From Poecilobothrus nobilitatus (taxonomy: Eukaryota > Arthropoda > Insecta > Diptera > Dolichopodidae), in NCBI GenBank assembly GCA_947095535.1, contig OX352773.1, positions 88,012,670 to 88,076,669 of the forward strand: a stretch of DNA of 64,000 bases, read 5' to 3'. Positions within the stretch are counted from its first letter, which is position 1, and each line of letters starts with the position of its first letter. The position numbers and the translations under genes were made by a program. Shown here piece after piece: positions 15,101-28,762 of this stretch. Under the pieces are notes generated by a model that worked only from the letters and a program-made list of their open reading frames with translations, made no database searches and was not told the DNA's origin.

Positions 15101-16367
15101 AATGGGAGTTTTTGTATTTGCTTTATTAATTGGTCAAATACGTGATATAATAAGTACAGCAACACGTACAAAAAATGAATATCGTCAATTAGAAGATGAA
15201 ACACTAGCATATATGAGAAATTTAAATTTACCAAGTGAAATGCAAAGAAGAGTCAAAATGTGGTTTAAATTTACTTGGGACCAACAAAGAACTTTAGGTA
15301 ATTTCTTTAATTATTTAATTTTCTATTAAATGTTTTATTTATTTATTTTTTTTTGGTTATTAATTTTTTTAGATGAAAGTCATATTACAGATGCATTACC
15401 TAATAATTTAAAAACTGATATTGCAATTTCTGTACATATTCAAACATTATCAAAAGTACAATTATTTGCTGATTGCGAACAAGCTTTATTACGTGATCTT
15501 GTTTTAAAATTAAGAGCAGTAACATTTTTACCGGGTGATTATGTATGTCGTAAAGGTGAAGTTGGTAAAGAAATGTATATTGTTAAATTGGGTCAAGTAC
15601 AAGTAGTAGGTGGATCAGATAATAAATTAGTTTTAGCAACATTATCTGAAGGTTCTGTATTCGGAGAAATTAGTTTATTATCAATGAATGGTGCTGAAGG
15701 TAATCGTCGTACAGCTGATGTTAAATCAAAAGGTTTTTCAAATTTATTTGTTTTATCAAAATGTGATTTAAATGAAGTTATTACACATTATCCAAATGCC
15801 CAAGCAATATTAAGGAAACGTGCTAAAAGTTTAATGCGTAAAAATGCTGCACGTGAAAAAGAAGAAGCACGTCAAAATTATAAAGCTGACATTATTATTG
15901 GTAATAAAACATCTGAAACTTCTGTTGCAGAATCCCCAAAGCTATTAAAAACTGTGATGAAAACCATGCCAGAACATTTTCCAGCTATGATTATAATAAC
16001 AAAACCATCAAAAAAAAGAAAAAGAAAAGATCGTGACCAAAATACAGGTATATATAGACAAAAACATGAAATAGAAAATTATGATGATGTAAATAATAAA
16101 GAAATGGATGTGGAAATTATGCAAAATAATGATTATAAAAATAAAGATATTGAAAAGGCAATACAAAATTCATCAGGATGTAATACCAAACGTGGCCGTA
16201 ATTCTATTTCATCTGAATTATTATTATCAATTCAAAATGAACTGAATCATGATATAATTGGAATTGAAAATCAATGTTGCGATATTACAGAAACCGAAAT
16301 GCAAGAATGTTTTAGTCATAATGTAGAAATAAATGAAAATGAAGATTCGCACAATACAAAATTTTAA
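12149..16367 (+). CDS. Cyclic-nucleotide-gated cation channel subunit, CNGB-like, 7 exons, complete
   Basis: Membrane channel opened by cAMP/cGMP, expected in sensory or other neurons. Exons 12149-12633, 13507-14107, 14176-14325, 14740-14824, 14891-14980, 15043-15297 and 15373-16367 join in phase to 886 residues. The N-terminus is Ser-rich, then PPPPPP, then a Glu-Pro repeat (residues about 116-148) recalling the GARP-like tail of CNGB1. [14 protein letters not shown] precedes S1 (about 277-295), S2 ([14 protein letters not shown]), S3 ([14 protein letters not shown]) and S4 ([14 protein letters not shown]). The pore reads [16 protein letters not shown]6 [19 protein letters not shown], and the C-linker [13 protein letters not shown]. 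The cyclic-nucleotide-binding domain (about 585-720) has [15 protein letters not shown] and FGEISLL followed by NRRTADV. The filter has Lys where CNGA has Glu and CNGB Gly. The tail is basic then polar. AATAAA lies at 16485. Confidence 0.93.
12494..12593 (+). repeat. Hexanucleotide repeat encoding Glu-Pro dipeptides in the CNG gene
   Basis: GAACCR-type units (GAACCA, GAACCG, with AAACCA and GAATCA variants) are repeated about 15 times inside exon 1. All units keep the frame and alternate acidic residues with proline, with a few Lys and Ser substitutions. Such a tract is prone to length change between individuals. Confidence 0.85.
12634..13506 (+). other. Intron 1 of the CNG gene
   Basis: This 873-nt intron contains a direct repeat (GTGTAAACCTTAAGTGTAAA near 12856 and GTGTAAACTCTTAAGTGTAA near 12890) and a short inverted-repeat element at 13166-13320. 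No further exon is apparent. The donor used is the GT at 12634; the nearer GT at 12629 would give the wrong phase for exon 2. Confidence 0.6.
13166..13320. mobile_element. Short inverted-repeat element (MITE-like) in CNG intron 1
   Basis: The ends are GTTTGCGTTACTTTTAC at 13166 and, on the opposite strand from 13320, GTTTGCGTTCCTTTTAC, a 17-bp terminal inverted repeat with one mismatch. The 155-bp body is richer in C than the surrounding intron. I see no clear target-site duplication or coding capacity. Confidence 0.5.
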
Positions 16368-17002
16368 AAATATAAATACATAATGTAAAAATGTTTTTAT
16401 TATAAACTAAAAATGATTTTAATGTAGGTACTAATTATTAATGTGTCAAATATTTATTTTTATTATTATATTTGTTATTATTTAAATAAATTTTGTACTG
16501 TGTATATTAATGCAAATTATAATTCAAAAGTTAACAATCTGTGAAATTTATTTTTCAATGAAAAAAAAATAAATTATGATAATAAAAATTATTAATTTTT
16601 GTATAAATTAATAAAAATGAGAGCCTTAAATAAAAAAAAATTTTGCATATTACATCATGATATTTCATATTATATAAATAAAAACAAATATAATAATAAT
16701 GGCTGAAGTTATAACGATATGTAAATTGTATACATCATTTTCTTGATATCAATTTTTTTTTTGCTATCTATAAACAAAATAATGTCAATATAAAATTTAA
16801 TTTGGTAGATAAAAATGTTTTAACAAAGTTAATTCAGTTATAAATTTTAAATAGCTTTTAGCAAAGAATAATTTTATAATTTATTCCGGTCAATATTCCT
16901 TTTTTTTATACAGCTAAGTAAGTGGTAATTCTTAAAATTAAAACAAAATTTTTCTTCTTCAAAAATTTGTAGTTTTTTTTTTTAAATTCAATTTGTAACA
17001 AG

Positions 17003-17201
17003 GGGTCCCGCCCCGGTGGCCTAGTGGATAAAATGTATGAAGTACGTTATAAAGACCGAGAGAAAATCGGTTCGGATACCATCACACGTCGTAAGAATTC
17101 TTCCTTATGGCATTTACAGCCACGCTTAAAAAAGGAAAGGTTGTGTCATTTCCTTGTGACATTTATGTGGTAAGGGAATATGCTGAAAAAAAAAAAAAAA
17201 T
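17003..17201 (+). mobile_element. tRNA-derived SINE
   Basis: A roughly 195-bp GC-richer island. It has a pol III A box (TGGCCTAGTGG, 17017-17027), a B box-like sequence (GGTTCGGATACC, 17069-17080), an unrelated body, and a terminal A run at about 17186-17200. The flanks ATTTGTAACAA and ATTTGTCAAAA look like an imperfect target-site duplication. The A and B boxes indicate a tRNA-like 5' head; the rest does not fold as a tRNA. The parental tRNA is not identified. Confidence 0.75.
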
Positions 17202-18703
17202 ATTTGTCAAAATAAAAAAATTCGTATTCAATTTATGATTGTTTTAAAAAAATTTTTACGTTTTCATTTTACGAATCGATATAACTTCAGCCTAAGTCAA
17301 TTATAATTTTTAGTGTCCTTATTATTTGTTAATTTTTATTTTTTTAATTTTAAAATTATATAAAAAAATATATATATACATAATATTATGTATTTTAAAA
17401 TTGTTAAATATATCAAATAACTTATTTACATAATAAATATATTTATTCATTATTTACTTATATATATAAAATATATACATACATACATATATTTATATAT
17501 ATACATATATATTTTTCGTAAAATAATCAAGCACTGAGATTATTGTTTATATAATTTGTTGATCTAAGTGTTTATTATACGATATAAAAAGAAAATTTAA
17601 ATTTATTAAAAAAATAAATAAAAATTTATTAAAAAAAATAACAAAAGGGTTTAATTTTTCTATTTACATATACATTCTATTTACATATATTCAAAAAAAA
17701 AAAACAAACAACAGTGTTATTTTTTTTATTTGAAATAATGGTGTAAATCTTGGATCGATGGAATACCTATATTTTATTTTGCACTTTTGTTTTAATCAAA
17801 CATGACTTGGATTAGTTTTCACATCGATTTTAGTATTGTAATTATTTAGAACTCCACTCATTTTTTTTAACTCAGTTATCAAAAGATTTATTTTTTTTTT
17901 ATCAAATTTTTAGTATATCGAACCAAATTTTTATCTCTACAACAAAGATTATTTTTAATTTTATTTAGCAGCCATTTTAAGATAATGTTGAAATCTAATT
18001 TCATGATAAACTTTTGGAGACTGATCGTCCGTTAATGAAATTTAAAGCCAAAGAAAAAGATTTTTTATATACATATAATCTTTCGGCTTAGTTTGTTTTA
18101 TATTGTATGCTATGTATTATTTTCTGTAGAAAAAGGATCAAACTAACTTTAAGATTGATATATTATAACATTTATTTAAAATAATCTTACTATACTAACA
18201 GTATAAAATAATTTCTAATTGGATTCAGACTAAAAATAAAACCGAGCAAAAGATCAATATTTACAAACCAAATAAATGTCGACCTGTGCAAGACGGGTCT
18301 GGTACGAACGGCTTTCCAATATCTTTGCTTTTTTAATGATTTTTTTTTTATTTATTAAAAACTACAAAAAAACGGTAAAATTTTAATTTATTGTAGAAAT
18401 TAATTTGAATATAAAATTTCTTAACTATCAACAAAGTACAATAATAGCTAAGAACACAAACCAAAATTCTGAAAGAAATTTTTTTTATTAAAATTTAAAT
18501 AACAGTAGATATTTGCATTGTTTTATGATAACAATTGTATATATATATATATTGTATATATATGAATGTTATATGTCCATCCATAATTTATTATAATTAT
18601 GCAAATTAATTAGAGGTGCGTCGATTTGTTGAAAAACAAAATGTTGAATGCAAAAAATGTTGAAAAAAAAACTACTGAAACCATAGAAAAATTAATTTGT
18701 GCA

Positions 18704-19027
18704 TTTTAAACGGATACCCTGATTTTGAATACCATTCTAAAATTAATTTTAATTCAAAATCACATATACATATATGATATCATATATATACATATACATA
18801 AATATTCTGGAAAAAGCGTATAAACCTAATTTTGTAACCAACTGTAAAGTCCCTCTTAATTGAGAATGCCGCATATACATATATTTAAATATTCTGGTAA
18901 AAGCGTATAACCCTGATTTTGTATCTCTCTCCTAATTAAGAATCTCGTATATACATAATATATATAAATATTCTGGAAAAAGGGAATACTCTTATTTTTA
19001 ATCCAACTCTAAAACTTCTTCTAATTA
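18704..19027. repeat. Tandem array of about 100-bp units (ATATTCTGGAAAAAGCG family)
   Basis: Three to four diverged units share AAATATTCTGGAAAAAGCGT, then CCTGATTTTGTA, CCAACT, CTAATTAAGAAT and a CATATACATATA linker. The same unit, in reverse orientation, forms the interior of the element at 20.7-21.6 kb and is present at 37.7 and 58.2 kb. Confidence 0.7.
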
Positions 19028-20692
19028 TTTTTATTACATATACATTTCAAAAACAAAGCACTTATAACAGTGGGTGTCGCTCCTAAACCCCTATTAAACA
19101 TATAAATGTAATAAAAAGTAAAAAAAAAATTAATTTATATAAAAGTGGGAATTTGTCTTGGCGAGATTTTAGAATACGGGATTACGTCTCGGTTTCATCC
19201 AAGATGCTGCCCATGTTATATAAAACGAAAATTGTAAATATGACTAAAACTTGAAATTTAATTAAAAGAGACCATAAACAAATGAAAATTTAGCAGCAGC
19301 AAGGATAACGAAAAACTGTTTATGAAAAGAATAAGAAAAAAAATACAGGAATTTGCTTTAACCATCAAAATAAGAAAACTCAACTATACTTTGTTCGTGA
19401 TAAGACACTATGCGAATTAATTGTACAATTTCTGTTATAGAAGAAAACTTTTTTAGAAAAATAAGTATGAATAGAAAAAGAATATCATATATGGAGTTCA
19501 AGAATATTAGAGTTAAACATTACATATTTTAAATGTAAGGATTTTGCATTATATTCCATTTTAACCAATCAAAGAAAAGTTTCTTCTAAAACCAAATATG
19601 TACATTCACAGACCACAGTACTTGTATTTATTTAGATTTTAGTTAAGTAGTATGCAGAAGATCAAGAAGCAGGATTAAAAAATATAGATATTTATAATAA
19701 AAAATTAAAAAGAAAAGTACAGATTAGAATATGGAAATATATATGTATCTATCTATATTTAAACCAGAACATAACAAAATTGGATTAGTGAATTTTAGAA
19801 AAATTATTCGATATTATTGTGTTGTAAGTATTGAAATTTACGCTTTATTAATTTTGAAATTAAGCATTTTTTTTTTATTCAGATACATGAACCAGTTATA
19901 TATTAAACTAATTTGTTAGAGAAAACTTCATACTCCAGTTTTATGTATTCAGTGCTATGTGACATATTATTTTGATTTGACAAAATGAGATTCAGTCCCA
20001 TATTATCAACTTATAAAAATACTGTTCACCAATAAATTGTAACATTATTACTTCTTTATTTAAAAGAACTTCCAGAAAATTGTTGATTCCCTTATTTTAT
20101 GAAACAAAAATTACAAAATATTAAAAAGGTACTATTGTCACAGTTAAATAAAACCTAATGGTATTATATCTGAAAGGTAAAATATCTGATAAGGGTTATA
20201 TTAAACTAATTATATGTATGTTATTTATTTGTTAAATTGTTTTGAAAATACATTAATTTCTAATTTTTTTTAACTAGAAAATATATATATATATACATAT
20301 ATTTCATTTTAGAATGACGTTACAAAGAACAATTCATGATTTATAATAAGAGTTCATTGTCAATAATCAGAATTCAATATTAAAACATCATTCAATATTA
20401 AATAATCAAACAAATTTTTATTTTACTTTGATTTCTGTAAATAAAAAAATTTAAAAAGCGCGAAAGTTTCTTTTTGCGGGAATATTTGCTAGGGAAACTA
20501 AATAATGCAAGCTGTTACTCAAAAAGTGGCTGAAATTTTTTCGTTATGTTGCCTATCTATTAATATTATATCTATGCGTCCAGCCATGTTACATCCAGAT
20601 TAAATAATCATCCAGAAAACTATTTATGTATGTCTCTCACATTATGCTGCCGTCAACTATTATGCTGCCGTGATGATAAATTATGGGAGTTC

Positions 20693-21627
20693 ACCTAAAT
20701 CCCAAAAAAAAAATCCCAATGATATAAAATCTCAAACAAGACAAAATCCGAAAAAAAAAATTCCAAATTTTAAAATCCCAATGTTACAAAATCCCAAGGA
20801 ACTATTAATGTTTTTTATGCATTTATCTGAATTAGGAAAGATTTTAGAGTTGCTTACAAAATCAGGGTTTCAATAATTTGTTTAGCGTTTGGGGCGGCAG
20901 TCCACACTAGTTTAAAATGTTTTATGTTTTTTACAGAATATTTATTTATTATGTATATACGACATTCTGAATTAGGAAAGATTTTATAGTTGCAGTCAAA
21001 AATCAGAGTTGGCACTTTTTCCAGAATATTTATTTATATGTTTAGGTTATTCCAAATTAGGAGAGATTTTAGAGTAGGACTCAAAATCAGAATTGACCCT
21101 TTTTCCAAAACATTTATTTCATACGAGATTCTGAATCAGATTTAATTTTTATATATTTAAAAAATTTACACACAAGATTTTAAAACACGAGAAATTTTTT
21201 CAATTTTTTTGGGAACTTTTTTCGTTTTTGATTTTAAGGACTTTCGTACAGCTTTTCAGTCATTTAATGACTCGACAAGAATTTTATTCAAATCCAAAAT
21301 AAAATGATTTCAAACATTTAAGAATTAATGTTGCTTTATATTTCTAATAAAAAACAAAAATCTTTTTCTAGATAACAATAATATTGAAAGCAATAAAAAT
21401 GACAATTTTTGTAGCTTGGTGGTGTTTAATTTTATTGATAATAAACATTATTTTAAATTTGAAATTAATTTTTATTAAATGTATAAATCTCATTATTTTG
21501 TAACTTGGGATTTTGTAACATTGGGATTTTGTAATATTGAGATTTTGTAACACTGGGATTTTGAAAATTTGGAATTTTTTTTTTTGGAATTTTGATTTTG
21601 GGATTTTGACTTTGGGATTTCGGACCA
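20693..21627. mobile_element. Foldback-like element with AATCCCA-repeat inverted ends
   Basis: The left arm (20693-20798) and right arm (21500-21627) are reverse complements of each other. Both consist of repeated AATCCCA / TGGGATTTTG motifs, for example AATCCCAATGTTACAAAATC on the left, matched on the right by its complement. The interior holds about three tandem units (GAATTAGGAAAGATTTTAGA with TTTTTCCAGAATATTTATTT) of the family seen at 18.7 kb. No transposase frame is present, so it is non-autonomous. Exact ends and target-site duplication are not resolved. Confidence 0.65.
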
Positions 21628-24600
21628 TTAAATAATTAAATTATACCATATTATGTAAACTGAACTATAATAAATTTACAATATATACTTGTTCCGATCA
21701 GTTGTCCTGGCGTCAATATAATCCTAATAACATATGCATGTATATAATTCTCAACTTTCTGAAATGTGTGGATAACTCGTGAATAAGAAGAAGAAGATTT
21801 GAAAAAATTAATAAAACTTCCTACAATGCATATAGTATTAATGTTATCTATATTTATAATCATAATAATCATAATAATAATAATAATCATAATAATAATA
21901 ATATAATAATAATAAATTATTTTATTTCACAAATATTGCAAGTTATAATATTTTTTTTTCGTACTTTTTCTTTATAAAATCGATTTTACAAGGAATAGCA
22001 CAAATAGTTAGAACGATTAAAAATAAGTACAAATTATAATAAATGATTTTTTTTTTTGTATTTGCTTTATTTTTTTTTTTGTTTTTGTTTGTATTTAATT
22101 TTAAAATTTATTTCCTAAAACAACACAAAATGGTTTATTTTTTCTTATATGCATTTTTTTTGTTTTGGTTTTTATAATATAATTAAAGGTATTTTTTTTT
22201 TTTTGCGTTTTTTTTTTTACTTGTTTTTCATTTTTTTCAAATTTTGTTATTTTATATAGCAAAAAAAAAAGATAAATAATAATTTATAATACAAATATGT
22301 GCGTATATTCATATATTTTAAATATATTTTATGTATTAATTATGTATGTATGTATATGTATGTATATATTATGTTTGTATGTTTGTTTTGAATTAAAGCA
22401 TTTTTCTTTTCTTCTTAAATAAGCTGCAATATTAATTAATTATACGAAATTTATTTTTGTTTTTGTTTTTATTTTTTTTTTTTTTTTATTATGTAATAGC
22501 TATTGTATTTAAAGAATATTTTTTTTTTTTTTTTTTTTAATATAATTTGTATAAAATTGGAGCGCTGCGAATGTTCGTATTTGTTATAATCACGTTTTTT
22601 TTTTTAAAGTTTAAAAAAAAAAAATTGAAATATTCGTTTTTTAAAAATCTCAAAAATTTAAATCTCTTTTTTTATTTTGTCAAAAAATACAGAAAATAAT
22701 AAAAATATAAAATGTTTAATTTTTGATTATTAACAAATTAAAAATACATATGTATTTTTCTTTCAGTAAAATTAAACAAAACCAGAGTTTCATTAATTAG
22801 ATTAATAATTAATAGGTGAACTTTGAGATGTTATTGTGTGAAAAATTTTTAAGTATAAAAAAATATAAAAGCAAATGAAACTTTACTTTATACATAGACA
22901 TAAGATTTTCGTTAACAATTGTAATTTCCATAAATTATTGTATAATATATATACATACATTTGTATTTACATTTTGTATTTCTGTGTTTTTCCGTTTCCG
23001 CATCCATTCGTTTTGATAATTTGAAAAGAGTTTTTGAAATAAAAAATTAAAAAAAAAAAAAAAAAGGATTAACAAATACGAGCTTTCGTAGGTAGTAACC
23101 CCTATAAAATAAATAAAGAACAAAAATAAAAACATTATTAATTAATTTTATTTTTAATTACACATTTATGAATTTCTTTGTCTGTCTGTATGTATATAGT
23201 TTATAAAAAAAAAAAAAACAGTAATATATATTTGTTTTTTTTTCTTTTTTATGAAAACAATTTTAATATTATTATTTTATTAATTTATAGTTTGTTTTGT
23301 ATATATATATTAAATTTTAATTTGAATTTGTTTTTATGTATCATTAAAACGGTATATGATCATATAAAAAATTTGAAAATTATTTTTTATTTTTTTTGTG
23401 TATATGATTTTTTTTTATTCTTTAAATTATTGAATTATATTAATAATAATTTGAAAAAAAAAAAAAATAAAATTATTTTAGTTTTTTTTTATTATTTTGT
23501 ATTTTTTATTAAGTTTATTTATTTTTTTTTGGTTTTCTTGTATTTTTTGTTCGGAGGTTAACTTAGCAGTATTGATTCAGTTTTTGAATAAAATTTTTAA
23601 TTTTACCCCTTAGATTTTATCTTCTTTTTTTTTTTTTTTTAGTTTTTACATTTACAATGTCGCTGCTTTTTTTCATTTATTTAAAAAAAAAAAAAAACAA
23701 AATAATATCATTTAATAATGATATTAGCTTCGTATTAAATGAAATGATATTAGCTGCCATATAAAAATCAAGTTATCAAAAATAAATAATTAAACTAAGT
23801 TAAAAGGTTTAAAGTTTAAAAATTTTAGTCCAGTATGTATTAGCAGAAAGATTGTTGTTAAAAAACAAATAACGTTAATTTGAATTAAAAATTTACAATT
23901 ACTACGATTATATGACAGTTTCAGTAATTAAGTTAAAAAAAAAAAAAAAATGTAACAGCTTGATTTGAAATCAGCTTAAATTTCATTGCGAATTTTTTAC
24001 TATATGAGATCAATAATTTGAATATAATGTACATAATATTCCAATTCAAATCAATTTGAATTTTACATCTTTTGAATATTTGGAGTTTAATTAAAAAAAA
24101 TTATGCTGAAAAATTTTAATTAATATTATGCTGAAATGTTTTTAAACTATATTTAAACAAAACAAAAAAGAAAAACTGAATTAAATTTTATTATATTTTA
24201 GTAATCATAAAATTTATTTAAAAAATATGACAAGCAAGGAAACTAAAATTACCGTGTTTTATGTTTTTAAGCAACTAAACAAAATTTTTCAATTCACTTC
24301 ATTGAGAATGAATGACGACTTCAATCTTCATTTATTTTGTTTTATTATTTATTACTTGTCTGCCCCAACCCCAGCCCTATTCTTGAAGCTGCCATATAAA
24401 CGTAGTATATACATACATAATTGTAAATTTTGTATTAATTCTATTGCAAAAGAAACATGTTTTGAATTTTTTATATTAAATAAAAAAACAAAATTTAGGA
24501 TTGAAAACTATAAATTTAAAAATAAATTTTAGTTATAATTCTTCAAAAAATTTAAAAAATTGTAATAAAATTTTAATTTATTTAATTTAATTGGAAAAAG

Positions 24601-25888
24601 TTGCCGTTAACTAAAAACGTGACTAAAATGTAGATTAAAAGAAGTTAAAATAAGTTAATATGTGAATTAAAAATTGAGTAAAAATTATTAACTGGCTTGG
24701 CTATTGGGTACTAATCCAAAACATTTGAAACGAAGACGTGTAAATCAGTATGGGAGTTTACATACATACCTGTAACATAAAAAATAATTTATTAAATAGG
24801 TATGTATGTGGATATACATATGTATGTAGATAAGATTGTGAAATTTTTTTTTCTAAAATTGTTCTAAATAAATTTTTTTTTTTAATGTGTATATTATGTA
24901 TGTAAATATATAAGAATATTATATATGTTTAAAAATAAATAAAAATTATTTTTGCATTTTAGATAAAATGAAGATTAACAATTTTCGTTTTTTTGGTCCT
25001 TATTATTTTATTTCGTTTTTTTTTTTTTTATATTTAATAATGTATATAAGTATGTATTATGTACGTTGGTTGAATGTAGCTTTAAGAAGAAAATTAATTG
25101 AGAGTTTTAAAAAAAAATCTTATATGTATAATGTAAATATTTTTGTTTTTTATATATGTATGTATTTTATTATTTACGTTTTAAATATGTATATAAACAT
25201 ATTACATTCTTGAGAAGTTAATTAAATATTTAAATATTAATATATATATAGCAAAAATTTAATTTGAATAAAAAAAAAAAATGTTTTACCTTTAATCGCT
25301 GTAGCATTTTACTCTTTTTTTTTTTGTTATTTTTTTCTTTTTGGTTTTTTTTTTTTTTTATCACAAATAATGATGTAATATTATAAGCCTAACTATTTTA
25401 ATCCAGATACAGAGTAGGATGTATGTATTATGTTTGTTTTTAGAATAAAATAAAAATTATATATATATATAAAATATAATATTATTATATATATTATAAC
25501 AAAACATATAAATCTAAAACTTCGATTTAGGTCATGCTTAATTTGTTTTTGAACTGGAAGCAGTTTATGTATTTCTGATATTTTTATAAAGATGATCATT
25601 ATCAAAACAAGTCAATTTTCAATTTATGAATAACATTTTTTTTTAAATTTATAACAAAAGTAATGACATTTCTCCTTATAATAATAATAACAATAATAAT
25701 AATAAATTTTAAAATCAAAGATGAATAAAAAAAAAGTGAAGTTTTTAATGTGGTGAAAATGAAAAAAATTTGAATGTCGATTATGAAATTAGTTTTATAT
25801 GTAGGTAGGTATGTAGTATAATAGTTTTAATATATTTATGTGTAATCTTTCAGTCACAGTTCCAAATAAGCGACATAAACCGAGGTTT

Positions 25889-25891
<3 letters not shown>

Positions 25892-25930
<39 letters not shown>
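25892..25930. repeat. TA microsatellite
   Basis: An uninterrupted (TA)n tract of about 39 bp. Confidence 0.9.
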
Positions 25931-25934
<4 letters not shown>

Positions 25935-28680
25935 TAATAACATGTAATTTTATTAATATAAATATATTTTTTATGTTTTATTTAATTTTAGTATGACAAT
26001 GACGGATAATTTTTTGCTAGTAACTAGTATATTATGAAAAATATTAAACAATTTCAGTATTTTTGTTCAAAAAAAAAAAAAATATCGTGATAAAGTTTTT
26101 AAATTAAAAATTTATAAATCATTCTCTATTTTGCTTCTTTCTTGAATATAACAATTAATATATATATTTGTATATATATATATTTATTTATATAAAAATT
26201 TTTATTATACTTAACATAACAGATAACAGGCATTTAAATTTAATAATTAGTATGTAATGAAGATTATAATATATTATAATATACAATTATATATATGTAC
26301 ATATATATATATATAAATAGAGAAAATATAAAATAAATATAAAGAAATATGTAATTATTTTGATACTATTTTCTTTGTTTTGTTTTAGTTTTATTGTGTG
26401 AGCCCTACATACGACGTTTATATAATATAAATTATTATATTTTACATATATTCGCTAATTTTCTTTTTTTCTTATATTTTATTTAATTTATTTAATATAA
26501 AAATTCATTTTTTTTTTTATCATTTCAATTAAACTATCTACGATTTTTAAAATATAATAAATTTTATTAGCTATTTATTTATTTCTATTTCCGATTTTTT
26601 TTTTCTATTTTTTCAAATATTATTTTAAATATTTGAATTTAAAGTACATTTTTTTTTTCTTTGTTTTTATATTCATTTTCAATTAAATGTAATGTATTTA
26701 TTTTTATGTCGACGGTAGTTTAAATTTTTTTTTTAAATATTATTTATATTAATATTAAAATTAAATATTTTCGAGGCATTATAATTTAAATGTAAATGAA
26801 AGTATAATACGAATAATTCAAGTAAGAACGGTTACTTGAAAACAAGAAACGGAAATAAAATAATTAATTTTTTTTATTTTAAAATAAATATAAATATATG
26901 TATTTTTACTTATTTTAACCCTTAAATACTAACTGATAAAATTGAAAGTTTAGAGAAATACAAATTAATTTGTACAGTATAAATACTTGAATAATTCAAA
27001 TCGTTTAGAAAACCTTTTTTTAATAAACATTTTTAACAATCACATATTTTATACAATTTTATTTATACAAAGGGAAAGAGATACAATTAAATTTTAGCTG
27101 ACGTTTTTACAAGTTTATTTTACAATGTCCAAATGTTAATATTATTTGATAAAAAGTAATTAAATTAATAAATAAGCATTTCCTTAATATTTTCCATAAT
27201 AGAAAGGCAAGAATAAAGTAAAAAATTATGTTTTATGTTTTCATTAGCAAAGTAAATAGATTATCATAAATAGAAATTTAGAAATAAAAAGTAAACCATA
27301 TATTTAATATATACATACATAGGTGTTAATTTAATAAGTGTGTAATAATATATTTTCAATAGATTTAAATAGTGAGATAATGAATGTAATAAAATTTTAT
27401 TTTACAGAATCCAACTGTTATTTAATAAAATAACCTTTATAGTTGATTTTCTTTCAATTTCTGATAGGAATATTTGTCTTTTAATTTAATAATTTTAATT
27501 TTATTCAAGGAAAATTAAATATTTATTTATTTTTAATACATAAATGTAGCAATTTGGTAAATATGTAAGTAAATATGTAGCAATTTGAAAATTTAGCGAA
27601 TATGTAAATTAAATTGAAGACAAGACACAAAATTAAATTGACATTTGACATAATATAAAAATCAAAGTTTATTTATTTTGAAAATTGTGTCTATCCTTTT
27701 TACCTATAATAAATCTTTGAATGCAATAAAAAATTAGATGAATTCATTTTGTATTGGTGAAATTAAAAATAATTATTTTTGAATATTTCTATTATGACTT
27801 CAGATGTTAAATAAAAATCTTACCTTCTGAATGTTGGAAACCTAATATTTTGCTTATTTTTTTTAACATTGTAATTTGGGTTTATTTAATTTATCTGTCA
27901 GTGTCAACAATATCAGTTGAAGTTAGTCGAAGAATAAAACTTTAATTAGTTTATGTATTTAAGGATTTAAAAAGTAATTATAATATATAAATAGTATGTA
28001 CAAAAAGAAATAAAAATATTGAGTGTTTTAAATGAAATAAAAATAAAGATTAGATTGTTTATTTAAAAAAATAATATTATATTATTAAATATAAATTATT
28101 ATTAAAAATAATTGAATAACTACATTTTTGTTTACATTTTGATTTCGTATATTTTCAATTATATTTTTGTTTCTTTTTTTTTTTGTTTTATTATTAAGAG
28201 TTTGCGAGTTTTATATTCCGATAATGATTTTTCATTTTTTTTTTTTTGTTATTAATGTATTTATAAATTTACGTGTATGATGTAATTATATATTTATATT
28301 AATGTATGTAATATGCATGTATAGTACATTGATTGATATTATCTATCACGTTATTTATTTTATAAAATAAAAATGATCTTTTGTATGTTTGTTTGCTTGT
28401 TTCTTAATATTTTAATTGATTGAATTTAAATTATTTATAAAAATGTATACAAAAATGTAGCCAATTCGAAATAAAAAAAAATTGCTATAATTAAAAATAA
28501 AATTATCTTTAAAAATGAATATTTTTTTAAAAATTATATATAAATATAAGTTTTATGAAATATTAAAAAAAGTAAGTATATAATATATATATTTGTTTAT
28601 ATTTTATATATGAATATTTACGCACATATTATTTATAACAATAAATATAATTAAAGATATATACATAATGCATTATTTAT

Positions 28681-28715
28681 TATACATATATATATTTATA
28701 TATATATATATAGTA

Positions 28716-28750
<35 letters not shown>

Positions 28751-28762
28751 CATATATATATT
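28681..28762. repeat. TA/CATA microsatellite
   Basis: An interrupted (TA)n tract with CATA variants. It produces a spurious Tyr-Ile-rich open frame. Confidence 0.85.

Noticed and set aside
17003..17085. Functional tRNA gene
   Set aside because: A and B boxes are present, but no acceptor-stem pairing or plausible cloverleaf follows and the unit continues into an unrelated body and A tail, so it is a SINE.
23178..23561. 127-codon open frame on the plus strand rich in Phe, Ile and Leu
   Set aside because: Arises from T-rich runs; the apparent membrane segments are an artefact of TTT/ATT codons.
24227..24532. 101-codon open frame on the plus strand
   Set aside because: Composition is typical of random AT-rich sequence (Phe, Lys, Ile, Asn) and no splice or family signal supports it.
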